Positions 8,524 to 17,470 of a stretch of 64,000 nucleotides of DNA are shown in pieces (the first letter of the stretch is position 1; each line of letters opens with the position of its first letter). The position numbers were made by a program, and so were the translations under genes. This stretch comes from Methanocorpusculum sp. (GTDB lineage Archaea; Halobacteriota; Methanomicrobia; Methanomicrobiales; Methanocorpusculaceae), in assembly GCA_017399555.1 (NCBI GenBank), contig JAFQBW010000017.1, positions 1 to 64,000 of the forward strand. The letters are read 5' to 3'. The notes under the pieces were generated by a model that worked only from the letters and a program-made list of their open reading frames with translations, made no database searches and was not told the DNA's origin.

Positions 8524-9378
8524 TTATTCGAAGAGTGCGCGGATAACGTCGCGGTCAAAGAGCATGCCGGAGAGTCTGCCGTCGTTGTCGATAACCGGCA
8601 TCTGGTCAACTCTTCCCCGCTTCATCTTTAATGCGCAGTCGCTGATTTCCGCATTGTTTGGAACGGAGATGACCTTGGTAATCATGACTTCCTTGACCGG
8701 CTTGTTCGGCAGCTCGACCTTGGAGATACCGTAGGTGATTCTGTGGTTGTCGCGGATACTCTCCCAGGTCCACTCGTCGTCGTCGGTTCCGGTGGAGAAG
8801 TCACTGGTCTGGACGTCATCTTCAATCTTGGAACAGCGGATTAAGTCGCGCTCGGAGATGATTCCGGTTAAGACATTGTCCGAGTTTAAGATCGGCATAG
8901 CATCGACGTGGGCAAGCTCCATGATGCGGCCGACAACCGGCAGCGGAGTCTCTTCCCAGATAGCGAAGGTCTTGTGGCTGACAAAGTGGTCGCGGATTTC
9001 GCGCTCATCGTTTAACTTTGCAACCGCGCTGATAATATCAGATGCACTTAAGATACCGACCAGGTTTCCTTTGTCGATGACCGGCAGACGGCGGATGCGC
9101 ATCTCGGTCATGATACGGGCGGCTTCTGCGATATCGGTCTCCGGCTCGATGGTAAGCGGCTCGGAGGTCATAAGGAGTGCAATCTGCGTCTCTTCCGGTT
9201 TTCTTAAGATGTCTTTGCGGGTAACGATTCCTAAGAGCTTTTTCTCTTCGCCCTTCACTACCGGGACACCGCTGATGCCGGTTCTCTTTAAGATACGGAG
9301 AACATCGTCACGGCTGGAGGGAATCTCCACCGTTACGACGTCCTTCGTCATGAAATCTTTTGCAAGCATTTCCGTCAT
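8524..9378 (-). CDS. Protein with four CBS domains
   Basis: A 284-aa protein built from two tandem CBS pairs (about residues 8-55, 68-115, 130-180 and 225-280), each ending in a GI(V/L/I)(T/S)xxD(I/L) type strand. CBS pairs (Bateman modules) bind adenosine nucleotides and act as energy or ligand sensors. There is no catalytic domain, so it is probably a stand-alone regulator. An acidic linker separates domains 3 and 4. It lies between thioredoxin and a universal stress protein, which suggests a stress or energy-sensing block. The partner is unknown. Confidence 0.9.
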   Translation of the reverse strand: MTEMLAKDFMTKDVVTVEIPSSRDDVLRILKRTGISGVPVVKGEEKKLLGIVTRKDILRKPEETQIALLMTSEPLTIEPETDIAEAARIMTEMRIRRLPVIDKGNLVGILSASDIISAVAKLNDEREIRDHFVSHKTFAIWEETPLPVVGRIMELAHVDAMPILNSDNVLTGIISERDLIRCSKIEDDVQTSDFSTGTDDDEWTWESIRDNHRITYGISKVELPNKPVKEVMITKVISVPNNAEISDCALKMKRGRVDQMPVIDNDGRLSGMLFDRDVIRALFE

Positions 9379-9480
9379 AATGTATCACTACAATTTCCGT
9401 TGGAAATTGTATGTATTGGTTTGATTTACTCAGTAAATAAATCGTCTTATTCGATACCACAAAAGACGAAAAAAGAGGGG

Positions 9481-9909
9481 TTAGTTTCTGATTACCAGAA
9501 TGTTTGTTTTTGCATAGTTGACGACGTGGGAGGACACGCTTCCAAGGAGCAGGCGGTCGAGTTTGGATTTGCCAAGAGAGCCGACAACAATTAAATCGCA
9601 GGCGAGGTTTTCCGCCGTTTCGATAATGGTGTTTCCGGCGTGTCCGACTTCCAGATGAGGCTCTGCGGTAATTCCTGCCTCAGCTGCTTTTTCGGTGAGT
9701 TTTTCTAAGGTCTCTTTGCCTTCTGCTTCAAATCTCTGGTGAACGAGGTCGCGGACAGAGTCTCCCGGTCCCGGAGAGATAAAGCCGGTCTCGATTACGT
9801 AGATTAAGTGAAGCTCGGCATTGTTCTGCTTTGCAAGGTCTGCTGCCTTTTCCACAGCACGGGCGCTGATTTCCGAGCCGTCAACGGCGGCTAAGATTTT
9901 GGTGAACAT
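9481..9909 (-). CDS. Universal stress protein (UspA family)
   Basis: A 142-aa single-domain USP. The N terminus KILAAVDGSE is the usual first strand and loop, and the C-terminal GSLGKSKLDRLLLGSVS matches the ATP-binding G-2x-G-9x-G(S) pattern, so it is likely the ATP-binding type. The start at 9909 is chosen because the conserved fold begins there; an in-frame extension upstream runs into the amidohydrolase gene and looks non-coding. It lies 38 bases after the amidohydrolase stop. Confidence 0.92.
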   Translation of the reverse strand: MFTKILAAVDGSEISARAVEKAADLAKQNNAELHLIYVIETGFISPGPGDSVRDLVHQRFEAEGKETLEKLTEKAAEAGITAEPHLEVGHAGNTIIETAENLACDLIVVGSLGKSKLDRLLLGSVSSHVVNYAKTNILVIRN

Positions 9910-9947
9910 AGTAGTAAGTACCGTTTTGGGGAATAAATATCTTCTCT

Positions 9948-10979
9948 TTATGGAGAGATTACCTGCGTTACCGCGCCGCGTCCAAGGCGCGTGAGAGCGG
10001 TTGTCAGAGGACTTCTGCTCCAGGATAGAAGGCCTGCATCCTCCATGACAAAGAGGTTTGCCGGTTTGCCTATTTCGATACCTGATGTCATCCCTGCAAG
10101 AGAAAAGCCGCCGGTTGCCATACGCAGAGTTTCTTCCGGCGTTGTTTTGTAGGCAGTCATGAGAAATGCACACTCGGAAAGCATGTCAGGAGACACGAAC
10201 ATGACGTTGTCCGTTCCCAGAAACACCCGGCATCCGGCATCCAGAAGCTCTCTGACCGGCGGTTTTTTCGCAGAATCGGTAACGCCTAAGAGCCAGTTCG
10301 AGCGGGGACAGAGAACCACGGCGATATCTTCATCTGCCGCGCGGCGGATGTCTTCCGGGCGGAAATGGGTTGCGTGGATGATAACATCCGGCTGCAGTTC
10401 AAAGGCCGGTTCGATATCCTTGATACCTCCTTCTCCCGCATGTACCGCAACAAGCTTTCCCGCCTTCCGTGCCGCATCCGCCGCTTCTCTCTCCTCGTCT
10501 CTTCTGTGCGCGCTGGATAGCCCGAACCCTGCGGCATCCGGCAGGAGCTCGCCCCCGTCCCGGCCGAAGATAAGCGGCATAATGCCTGAGATTTTCGCGG
10601 CAGAAAGAGCAGATACCCCGTCTCTTCCCCCTTCCCGGAAATCAGCAAAACCGGTGGTTCCGGAGGCTCGAATATACTGCATCGAAGACCGCATTGCAGA
10701 GATGAGGCGGTCTTCCGGCGTTTCGCGCAGGATTTGGTGCTTGAGTCCATCCGGCGGGGCAACAAGTTCTGCAAGCGGACGGTCAATCCGGGTATCCAGG
10801 GCCACGGTGTCTCCAATATGCGTGTGGGCATTGAAAAATGCCGGAAGAATCAGGGATTCGGATTTCGTGCGCGCGGGTGAAATATCTGCAATTATTCCGT
10901 TGGAAATCGTAATATCCACGGTTTCCGGCACAAAATCCGCACCAAGAAATGCCGTTCCGGTTATCTGTATTGTATTCAT
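9948..10979 (-). CDS. Amidohydrolase-superfamily metal-dependent hydrolase
   Basis: A 343-aa enzyme with the first HxH motif at H52 and H54 (NAHTHIGD), a later VHAGEG histidine, the IIHATHF histidine and the GTDN aspartate, so the metal and catalytic set is complete. The layout fits cytosine deaminase- or chlorohydrolase-like amidohydrolases acting on ring or amide C-N bonds; I cannot name the substrate. It is shorter than SAH/MTA deaminases (about 420 aa). It is divergent from the Sec61 beta gene with a 54-bp gap. Confidence 0.85.
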   Translation of the reverse strand: MNTIQITGTAFLGADFVPETVDITISNGIIADISPARTKSESLILPAFFNAHTHIGDTVALDTRIDRPLAELVAPPDGLKHQILRETPEDRLISAMRSSMQYIRASGTTGFADFREGGRDGVSALSAAKISGIMPLIFGRDGGELLPDAAGFGLSSAHRRDEEREAADAARKAGKLVAVHAGEGGIKDIEPAFELQPDVIIHATHFRPEDIRRAADEDIAVVLCPRSNWLLGVTDSAKKPPVRELLDAGCRVFLGTDNVMFVSPDMLSECAFLMTAYKTTPEETLRMATGGFSLAGMTSGIEIGKPANLFVMEDAGLLSWSRSPLTTALTRLGRGAVTQVISP

Positions 10980-10999
10980 ATTTCTGTTCTTTCCCTCTT

Positions 11000-11031
11000 C
11001 TTTTATATGGGTAGAGGTTCAATATAATATG
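11000..11031 (+). promoter_or_regulatory. Promoter of the Sec61 beta gene
   Basis: A TTTTATATG box near 11001-11009 is followed after about 12 bases by CAATATAATAT, which runs almost to the ATG at 11034. This is one of several cases in the window with the same box-to-initiator layout, and it predicts a transcript with a leader of roughly ten bases. Confidence 0.5.
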
Positions 11032-11033
11032 AT

Positions 11034-11195
11034 ATGGCTCAGAAAAGTTCGGGACGCGGGCTTTCTTCCTCTGCAGGTCTTGTTACCTACTATGATGCAG
11101 ACGATAAGAAAGCAATTCACATTAAACCGGCAGCAGTCTTAATCACTGTCGCGGTTGTAGGCGTTATTGTCTACGTACTGAATCTTATCTTCTAA
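11034..11195 (+). CDS. secG: Preprotein translocase subunit Sec61 beta
   Basis: A 53-aa tail-anchored subunit of the archaeal SecYE-Sec61beta protein-conducting channel. The N terminus is polar, with a Gly/Ser-rich SSGRGLSSSAGL stretch, followed by the conserved YYD segment and a single C-terminal membrane helix at about 33-53. Sec61 beta is near-invariant in this design across Archaea. Confidence 0.95.
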   Translation: MAQKSSGRGLSSSAGLVTYYDADDKKAIHIKPAAVLITVAVVGVIVYVLNLIF

Positions 11196-11213
11196 GATTC
11201 AAAAATATTCTTT

Positions 11214-11978
11214 TTACTCTTCTGTTCGGATTTTTAATTCTGCAAGATTTTTCCAGTATTCTTCACCGTCTCCGTATCCTGCGGTAAACAGATATTCCCG
11301 GTCAAAATATTTCAGCGCAAAGTTCACGCTTTCCGCATCCGCATCGCGGATATAGACATTGCGTATCTGGTAACAGTCAAGAAGCTCTTCTAAGCGGAAG
11401 ACTGCTTTCGCATCGACGACAATATCCCGCGCCGTCTCTAAAACCTGTTCGAGAGCAGATTCCGGGACTGCCCAGAGATATTTTTTCCCGCGCAGGAGTT
11501 CAAGCTCCAAATCATTTGGAGACTCGGTATGCAGAATCGTTTTCAGCGCGCCGGCATCGCGCAGTTCGCGGGAGAGAATCTTGTAGCTTTCCGCGCCTGC
11601 TGCTTCGAACTCTTCCGCATCCTTATAGTACGCATCCGTGAGATTCAGCGCGGAAAACGCCGGAAGGGCAAACCCGCAGTTCTTGATTTTTACCGCGCGC
11701 AGGTCTTCGCGGATGGAATCTGCGAGATTTCCAAACTCCTGCGTGACATTCTCCTCTGCTCCAAGAAAGTCTTTGATGCGCGGCGCATAAAACGCTCCGC
11801 CGGCGGCAGGTTCTGCTGTATAGAGTTTTTGCACATTCAGGGAATTATCAAGCGTATAGGTTATGATATCTGCCGTGTTTCCCTTTTTTCCGGAAATCCA
11901 CGCGGCAACATCTGCCGCATCAGGCGTCTCATCGCCTGCCGCACCTAAGGATACGAGAGGAAACACTCTCTCTTTCAT
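11214..11978 (-). CDS. Conserved hypothetical protein, 254 aa
   Basis: I do not recognise the family. It is an acidic alpha-beta protein without membrane segments or a signal peptide. The C-terminal half, with the runs RDIVVDAKAVF and IRNVYIRDADAES, looks Rossmann-like, and the N-terminal half is helical. Codon use matches its neighbours, so it appears to be a resident gene. It is divergent from metG with an 87-bp gap and convergent with the Sec61 beta gene. Confidence 0.75.
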   Translation of the reverse strand: MKERVFPLVSLGAAGDETPDAADVAAWISGKKGNTADIITYTLDNSLNVQKLYTAEPAAGGAFYAPRIKDFLGAEENVTQEFGNLADSIREDLRAVKIKNCGFALPAFSALNLTDAYYKDAEEFEAAGAESYKILSRELRDAGALKTILHTESPNDLELELLRGKKYLWAVPESALEQVLETARDIVVDAKAVFRLEELLDCYQIRNVYIRDADAESVNFALKYFDREYLFTAGYGDGEEYWKNLAELKIRTEE

Positions 11979-12065
11979 GCATATACCATCTCCCTCTCAC
12001 CAGATAAATCCCGCGGCTGTTCAATCAATCAATTCATACTCTCTCCCGCCAAATACATACATCAC

Positions 12066-14087
12066 ATGAATAAACCCACCGTTGTAACCTGCGGTCTGCC
12101 CTATACCAACGGCTTATGCCACTTAGGACACCTCCGTACCTATATCCCGGGAGACTTCTATGTCAGATATCTCCGCCGGCTGGGAGAGGACATCGTGTTT
12201 GTCTGCGGATCGGACAACCACGGAACCCCTATCGTCGTATCCGCAGAAGCGGAAAAGGTCTCTCCGCGTGAAATCTCCGAGCGCTACCACAAGCACTTCG
12301 ACGAAGTTTTCAAAGCAATGGGAGTCCGCTTTGACCGTTTCGGCATGACGGATGACGAGACGAACCACAAAAGAACCGACGCTATCCTCAGCAAATTAAT
12401 CGAGAAAGGATATGTGTATGAGCAGGTCATCCAGCAGAGCTACTGCCCGAAGTGCGGAAGATTCTTACCCGACCGCTATGTGGAAGGTACCTGCCCCTAC
12501 TGCGGAAAACACGCAAGAGGAGACGAGTGCGACCAGGGATGCGGCAGACACTTAGAGCCGGGAGAGATTTTAGACCCGCAGTGTGCAACCTGCGGCACCA
12601 AAGCAGAACTGCGCGAGCAGAAACACTACTACTTCAAGCTCAGCGCATTCCGCGATTATCTCTTAGAGTACCTCCCGTCCTTACAGGGAACCATCAACGC
12701 CAGAAACTATGCGATCGGCTGGGTGGAAAACGAGCTCAAAGACTGGTGTATCACCAGAATGATGGACTGGGGAGTACGCTTCCCGGGAACTGACGATTTA
12801 GTCTGCTACGTGTGGGTTGACGCTCCAATTGGATACATCTCTTTCACAGAAGAGTGGGCAAAGGAGCACAACGATTCCTGGAAGAAGTACTGGTGTGAGG
12901 GTGACCGCGTGCACTTTATCGGTTCTGACATCATCTACCACCACTGTGTGTTCTGGCCGGCAATGCTTCACGGAGCAGGATACCAGCCGCCGACCGCAGT
13001 TGTCGCTTCCGGAATGGTCACTATTGAAGGCGAGAAGTTCTCGAAGTCCCGCGGCTATGTGGTCTGGACCAAGGAAGACTACCTCGACAAGGGACTCCCG
13101 GCAGATTATCTGAGATACTATCTCTTAGACTACACGAGCCACACCCGAGAACTTGACTTCAGCTGGAAGGAGTTCCAGGCAAGAATCAACAACGAGCTGG
13201 TCAACACGTTTGGAAACTTCGCAAACCGCAGTATGACTCTTGTCAAGAACAAGTTAGGCCATGTCCCATCCGTCGCTGTTGAGGAGGAAATCTTTGCGGA
13301 GATTAAGAAGTCCCTCGCGCTGATTGAGGAAAACGTCAGAGCCTACGAGTTCAAGGCGGCAGTTGACAACATCCTCCTCCTTGCAGGATACGGAAACAGT
13401 TACATCTCCAACTCCGCACCGTGGAAGCTCTTAAAAGAGGATGTCCCGGCAGCAGAGCAGGTCTTAAAGAACTGTCTCCAGATTGTCAAGGCCTGCGCCC
13501 TTGTTATCCAGCCGGTTATGCCGGAGTCCGCCCAGAAGCTCTGGGAGATGCTCGGATACACGGATTTAATCGAGAACCACCCAATCAGCGATGCGCTGGT
13601 TCCATTCGAGAACAACGAGCTTGGCGAGGTAAAGCCGCTGTTCCCGAGAATCGATGATAAGCAGAGAGAAGAACTTGAAGCAACGCTTGCAAAGCGCTGT
13701 GAAGAGGCAAAAGCAAAAGCAGAAGGTAAAAACATGACAGAACAACCAGTAATTGAACCAATCTCCGAAGAAATTGTAACGATTGACGATGTGGCAAAGC
13801 TCGACCTCCGTGTTGGTGAAGTCATTAAGGCAGAGAAGGTCCCAAAGACCGAAAAGCTCCTCCGCTTACAGGTCGATATCGGTTCTGAAGTCCGCCAGAT
13901 TGTCTCAAGCATTGCCCTTGAGTACACGCCGGAAGAGATGGTCGGAAAGAAGATTATTGTAATCGTGAACTTAAAGCCTGCCAAGTTCCGCGGAGAAGAG
14001 AGCAACGGTATGCTCTTTGCCGCAGGTGAAGAGGCTTCCCTCCTGATTCCGCTCCGGGATGTCCCGAACGGAACCAAGGTCCACTAA
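12066..14087 (+). CDS. metG: Methionyl-tRNA synthetase
   Basis: Charges tRNA-Met. The 673-aa protein has the class I signature HLGH at 19-22, a double zinc-knuckle insert at about 126-185 with paired CxxC motifs, the KFSKS loop near 323, a helical anticodon-binding domain, and a C-terminal tRNA-binding EMAP-like domain from about 570 to the end after a charged linker. The C-terminal domain promotes dimerisation in other MetRS enzymes. Length and domain order are complete. An oligo-T terminator follows the stop. Confidence 0.97.
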   Translation: MNKPTVVTCGLPYTNGLCHLGHLRTYIPGDFYVRYLRRLGEDIVFVCGSDNHGTPIVVSAEAEKVSPREISERYHKHFDEVFKAMGVRFDRFGMTDDETNHKRTDAILSKLIEKGYVYEQVIQQSYCPKCGRFLPDRYVEGTCPYCGKHARGDECDQGCGRHLEPGEILDPQCATCGTKAELREQKHYYFKLSAFRDYLLEYLPSLQGTINARNYAIGWVENELKDWCITRMMDWGVRFPGTDDLVCYVWVDAPIGYISFTEEWAKEHNDSWKKYWCEGDRVHFIGSDIIYHHCVFWPAMLHGAGYQPPTAVVASGMVTIEGEKFSKSRGYVVWTKEDYLDKGLPADYLRYYLLDYTSHTRELDFSWKEFQARINNELVNTFGNFANRSMTLVKNKLGHVPSVAVEEEIFAEIKKSLALIEENVRAYEFKAAVDNILLLAGYGNSYISNSAPWKLLKEDVPAAEQVLKNCLQIVKACALVIQPVMPESAQKLWEMLGYTDLIENHPISDALVPFENNELGEVKPLFPRIDDKQREELEATLAKRCEEAKAKAEGKNMTEQPVIEPISEEIVTIDDVAKLDLRVGEVIKAEKVPKTEKLLRLQVDIGSEVRQIVSSIALEYTPEEMVGKKIIVIVNLKPAKFRGEESNGMLFAAGEEASLLIPLRDVPNGTKVH

Positions 14088-14089
14088 TC

Positions 14090-14099
14090 TTTTTTTTTT
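14090..14099 (+). terminator. Oligo-T terminator after metG
   Basis: An uninterrupted run of ten T residues directly follows the metG stop codon. Archaeal RNA polymerase terminates efficiently at such tracts without a hairpin. The convergent mfnA gene ends about 50 bases further on. Confidence 0.6.
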
Positions 14100-14149
14100 A
14101 CAACAACCGCCGAAGCGGAAAAAACAGTATTGATTTCACGGACAGCAGT

Positions 14150-15247
14150 TTACTGCATCCGGGAAAGGTCATCGAGGAAGTTTTCCACGACGTCGCGGGT
14201 TACATGGGGCATCATGACAAACCGAAGATGGCCGGCACGGGTGCGCGATATTTTCCAGCCCTCAGGCATTTCTGCATACTCGAATACAGCAAGGTTCATG
14301 ATTGGTTCGAGTACTTTCCGGTAGCCGAACGCTTCCATTCCGGAGACAAGACGCCGGGTGTTTTCCATGCAGCCGGAGACTACGTCGCGGAATCCTTCGC
14401 GTCCCAGGTAGCGGATTACCGCATAAGCGCCGGCAACGTCCGCGCCGGAGCGGGTTCCGGTTAAGGTGAAGGATGTTTTGACAGTGAGGTAGGGAGAGTC
14501 GACGCTGAGGAGTTTCAGGGTTTCGGGTTCGCGCAGGAGGAGTGTGCCGCAGGGGATGGTGCTCATTCCCATTTTGTGCGGGTCAAGGGTGACGGAGGAG
14601 ACACCGTCGACGGCAAAATCGAAGGGTGCGGGATTTTTCAGGAAGGGGATAACCAGGCCGCCGAAGGCTGCATCAACATGACAGCTGATGTCATGTTCCT
14701 GAGCGAGTTTAGCAACAGCCGGGACGTCGTCTATTACACCGTATTCGGTGTTTCCGGCAACAGCCGCGAGAGCTACGGTATTTTTGTCAATCAGATGAGA
14801 CATCGCCTCGGTGTCGACAACATATTCTCCTTTTTTGTAGGGAGCGTAGCGTACCTCGACTCCTAAGAGGTCGCTGGTTTTGTCGAAGGAAAAGTGTGCG
14901 GATGCCGGAACAACGATGTTTGGTTTTTCTGTCGGGTGAAGTTTTGCAGCGATTCTGACCGCCTGGATGTTTGCCTCGGTTCCGCCGGAGGTGGCATATC
15001 CGCCGATATTGATTCCGTGCAGGAGAGAGCCGAGCTCGGATATCAGCATCCGCTCGATTTCTGCCGCTCCGGGGAAGAGTCCCGGGTCGCCTAAGTTTGT
15101 CGCGGTAAAGAGTTCGTGTGCAGAAAGGGCGATTTCGTGCGGAACGGTGCACATGGAACTTAAGATATGAGAATGCGGGCAGTCGCGCGCCCGGTATCCG
15201 GCAAGCAGAGCGAGCACCTCTTCTCTGCTGCATCCTTTTTCATTCAT
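14150..15247 (-). CDS. mfnA: L-tyrosine/L-aspartate decarboxylase MfnA
   Basis: A PLP-dependent group II decarboxylase that makes tyramine for methanofuran (and in some archaea beta-alanine for coenzyme A). At 365 aa it has the short archaeal length. The PLP lysine is K225 in DPHKMG, the conserved histidine is in PASAHFS, and the aspartate is in HVDAAFGG. Methanofuran is the C1 carrier of the first step of methanogenesis from CO2, so this gene is a good marker of a methanogen. It is convergent with metG. Confidence 0.93.
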   Translation of the reverse strand: MNEKGCSREEVLALLAGYRARDCPHSHILSSMCTVPHEIALSAHELFTATNLGDPGLFPGAAEIERMLISELGSLLHGINIGGYATSGGTEANIQAVRIAAKLHPTEKPNIVVPASAHFSFDKTSDLLGVEVRYAPYKKGEYVVDTEAMSHLIDKNTVALAAVAGNTEYGVIDDVPAVAKLAQEHDISCHVDAAFGGLVIPFLKNPAPFDFAVDGVSSVTLDPHKMGMSTIPCGTLLLREPETLKLLSVDSPYLTVKTSFTLTGTRSGADVAGAYAVIRYLGREGFRDVVSGCMENTRRLVSGMEAFGYRKVLEPIMNLAVFEYAEMPEGWKISRTRAGHLRFVMMPHVTRDVVENFLDDLSRMQ

Positions 15248-15295
15248 AGTTTATCGAAAGAGTATGGGGCTTCCTTTGTATTCTATGTTTGGGAT

Positions 15296-17470
15296 TTACT
15301 GTTTCATTTCCCGAACCAGATAGGCGAGGAGTTTTACCGTCCCTGCCTTGTCGAGCATCTGGTTGTTGTTTCCGCATTTGGGGGAGTGGATGCAGGCAGG
15401 ACATCCGGTCACGCATTTACAGCCGGAGACGATTGTGTATGCGAGTTCTGCAATTTTCGGGAAGAGCTCAGCGGCTTTTTCCGCAAGGCCGATTCCACCG
15501 GCAACGCCGTCATAGATGAAGACGGAAGGACATCCGGTATCCGCATGCATCGGTGTGGAAACACCTCCAATGTCTGCCCGGTCGGAGAGGACATACAGGG
15601 GCATTGCAGAGATTAACGCGTGTTCTGTTCCGTGCAGACTGCCGGCAAGATTCTCTGCGGTAAGCGGCGCATCGCCATCTATTGTTATCCAGCAGGCTTT
15701 GGTCTGGAAGGTACGCGGTTCAACGGATAACTGCTCGGTTGTAACGATTCTGTCGTATTCGAGAACCGAGTAGCCGTATATCTGCGTGGAAACAGATACG
15801 TCTCCATAGTGCACGGAGAAATTTCCATGCCGCACGGTCTTTTCTTTCCGGTTGATGCTGATATCAGTTTCCGATATCGGGCGCGTGTGGTAGTTGTCGG
15901 CGGTTTTTCTCACCCGGATAGTGGAGATTTCCGGCTCGATTTTTTCCACTCGGTAGCGTTCTCCCTGGTGGAAGATAATTGCCCCCGGATATGCTTCGCG
16001 GTATGCCTGTCCGTCGTCCATGGTTTCCAGAGTCGTGTTTCCGCAGATAACCGCCCAGGTTTTTCCGATGTTTCCAAAGATGGTATGTTCCAATACCGGG
16101 TTTCCCACGCCGGAGTAGACAAAGCCACGCGGGGTGCTGGAGACCAGTTTGCGGTTTTTCAAGTCCGCAATGATGTCATCCGCATTTTCCCCAAAGTATT
16201 TTCTATCTCGTTCTCCCCGGTAGGGAAGTTCTGCTGCGGCACAGAGCAGATGAGACTCCAGAAGATACGGATTTTCAATTCCAAGAATTGCTTCTTCCGG
16301 CTTTGCGTTGAAGAAGGCATCCGGGTTGTTTGCATAGAACTGATCGATAGGGTTTTGTCCGGCAACAAAGGTAACAGTTGCTTCCTGTCCCTTTCTTCCG
16401 GCGCGGCCTGCCTGCTGGAACACGGATATCATCGAGCCGGGATATCCGCTGATGATAACGGAATCCAGATTTCCTATGTCGATACCAACCTCCAACGCAT
16501 TGGTACTGACAACCCCGGAGACTCTTCCCTGTTTGAGGTTCACTTCAATCTTTTTCCGCTCCTCCGGACGGTAGCCGCCGCGGTAGGAGGCAACGCTGTC
16601 TGCAGGACTTTCCTCTCGCAGGCGAAGGGCTGTCATCTCCGCGCCGGTTCGGGATTTGGTAAAGCAGATGGTCTGCCTTCCTTCGCGGATACTTTCCTGC
16701 ATCATCTCAGCTGCCGCAGCCGCTGCGCTCTTTTTCGGATTCCGGTAAATCCGAAATCTCCGCTTTGCCCGCGGCGAGCCGTCGGAGGAGATTTCTTTGG
16801 CGGGAAGTCCGGTCAGTGTTTCGGCGAACGCTTCGGCATTTCCAAGTGTTGCCGAGGAGAGAATAAACTGCGGATATCCGTCATAATAATTGCAGATTCT
16901 CCGAAGCCTTCGCAGGAGAAGAGCCGTGTTCGAGCCGAAAACGCCCCGGTATTTGTGCGCCTCGTCAATTACGACAAAGGAAAGGTTCGCAAAGAAATCC
17001 CCCCACTTTGCCCGCCACGGAAGAATGTGGTGGAGCTCATACATGTTGGTTAAGATTATCCGCGAACGGGTGCGGATTCTTGCCCGCGCTTCCTGTTTGG
17101 TATCGCCGTCGTAAATCGCCGGACGGGTTTTTGCCTGCAGGAGGGAATCCATCTCCTGTATGGTCAAAAGCTGGTCGCGGGTCAAAGCCTTGGTTGGATA
17201 AATCAGAAGAGCTGTTGCATCCGGATTTTCCAGCAGTTTGGCAAACACCGGAAGCAGACAGGAAAGCGTCTTGCCCGACGCGGTAGGTGTTGTGACTATG
17301 ATATTTTCTCCGCGGCTGACCTGATCATAGGCTTCTGCCTGATGGGTGTAGGTCTTAATCTGTTTTGCATCCAGATAGGCGGCAAGCTTTTCCGGCATGG
17401 TCTCTTCCGGCTTTTGGAATACCGCAGTCTTTGCCTCTTCGATTCGTTCCAGAAGAAGGATGTTATCCAT
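15296..17470 (-). CDS. mrfA: MrfA/Hrq1-like DEAD/DEAH-box DNA helicase with C-terminal cysteine cluster
   Basis: A 724-aa superfamily 2 helicase. Walker A is TPTASGKT at 61-68, the DEAH motif lies in VVIDEAHK near 168, motif VI is QQAGRAGRKG, and a C-terminal domain carries a cysteine cluster (CKCVTGCPAC, then a further Cys) at about 680-697. This layout is that of Hrq1 and bacterial MrfA (YprA), which unwind DNA 3'-5' and act in repair of mitomycin-type damage. Its start overlaps the upstream exonuclease gene by eight bases, as expected for an MrfB-MrfA pair. The archaeal function is inferred. Confidence 0.9.
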   Translation of the reverse strand: MDNILLLERIEEAKTAVFQKPEETMPEKLAAYLDAKQIKTYTHQAEAYDQVSRGENIIVTTPTASGKTLSCLLPVFAKLLENPDATALLIYPTKALTRDQLLTIQEMDSLLQAKTRPAIYDGDTKQEARARIRTRSRIILTNMYELHHILPWRAKWGDFFANLSFVVIDEAHKYRGVFGSNTALLLRRLRRICNYYDGYPQFILSSATLGNAEAFAETLTGLPAKEISSDGSPRAKRRFRIYRNPKKSAAAAAAEMMQESIREGRQTICFTKSRTGAEMTALRLREESPADSVASYRGGYRPEERKKIEVNLKQGRVSGVVSTNALEVGIDIGNLDSVIISGYPGSMISVFQQAGRAGRKGQEATVTFVAGQNPIDQFYANNPDAFFNAKPEEAILGIENPYLLESHLLCAAAELPYRGERDRKYFGENADDIIADLKNRKLVSSTPRGFVYSGVGNPVLEHTIFGNIGKTWAVICGNTTLETMDDGQAYREAYPGAIIFHQGERYRVEKIEPEISTIRVRKTADNYHTRPISETDISINRKEKTVRHGNFSVHYGDVSVSTQIYGYSVLEYDRIVTTEQLSVEPRTFQTKACWITIDGDAPLTAENLAGSLHGTEHALISAMPLYVLSDRADIGGVSTPMHADTGCPSVFIYDGVAGGIGLAEKAAELFPKIAELAYTIVSGCKCVTGCPACIHSPKCGNNNQMLDKAGTVKLLAYLVREMKQ

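Noticed and set aside
9481-10173. Longer start for the universal stress protein
   Set aside because: The extra N-terminal 88 residues overlap the amidohydrolase gene and show no similarity to the USP fold.
15809-17053. Plus-strand 414-codon ORF inside the helicase gene
   Set aside because: It is antisense to a well-conserved helicase with all motifs; the translation shows no domain.
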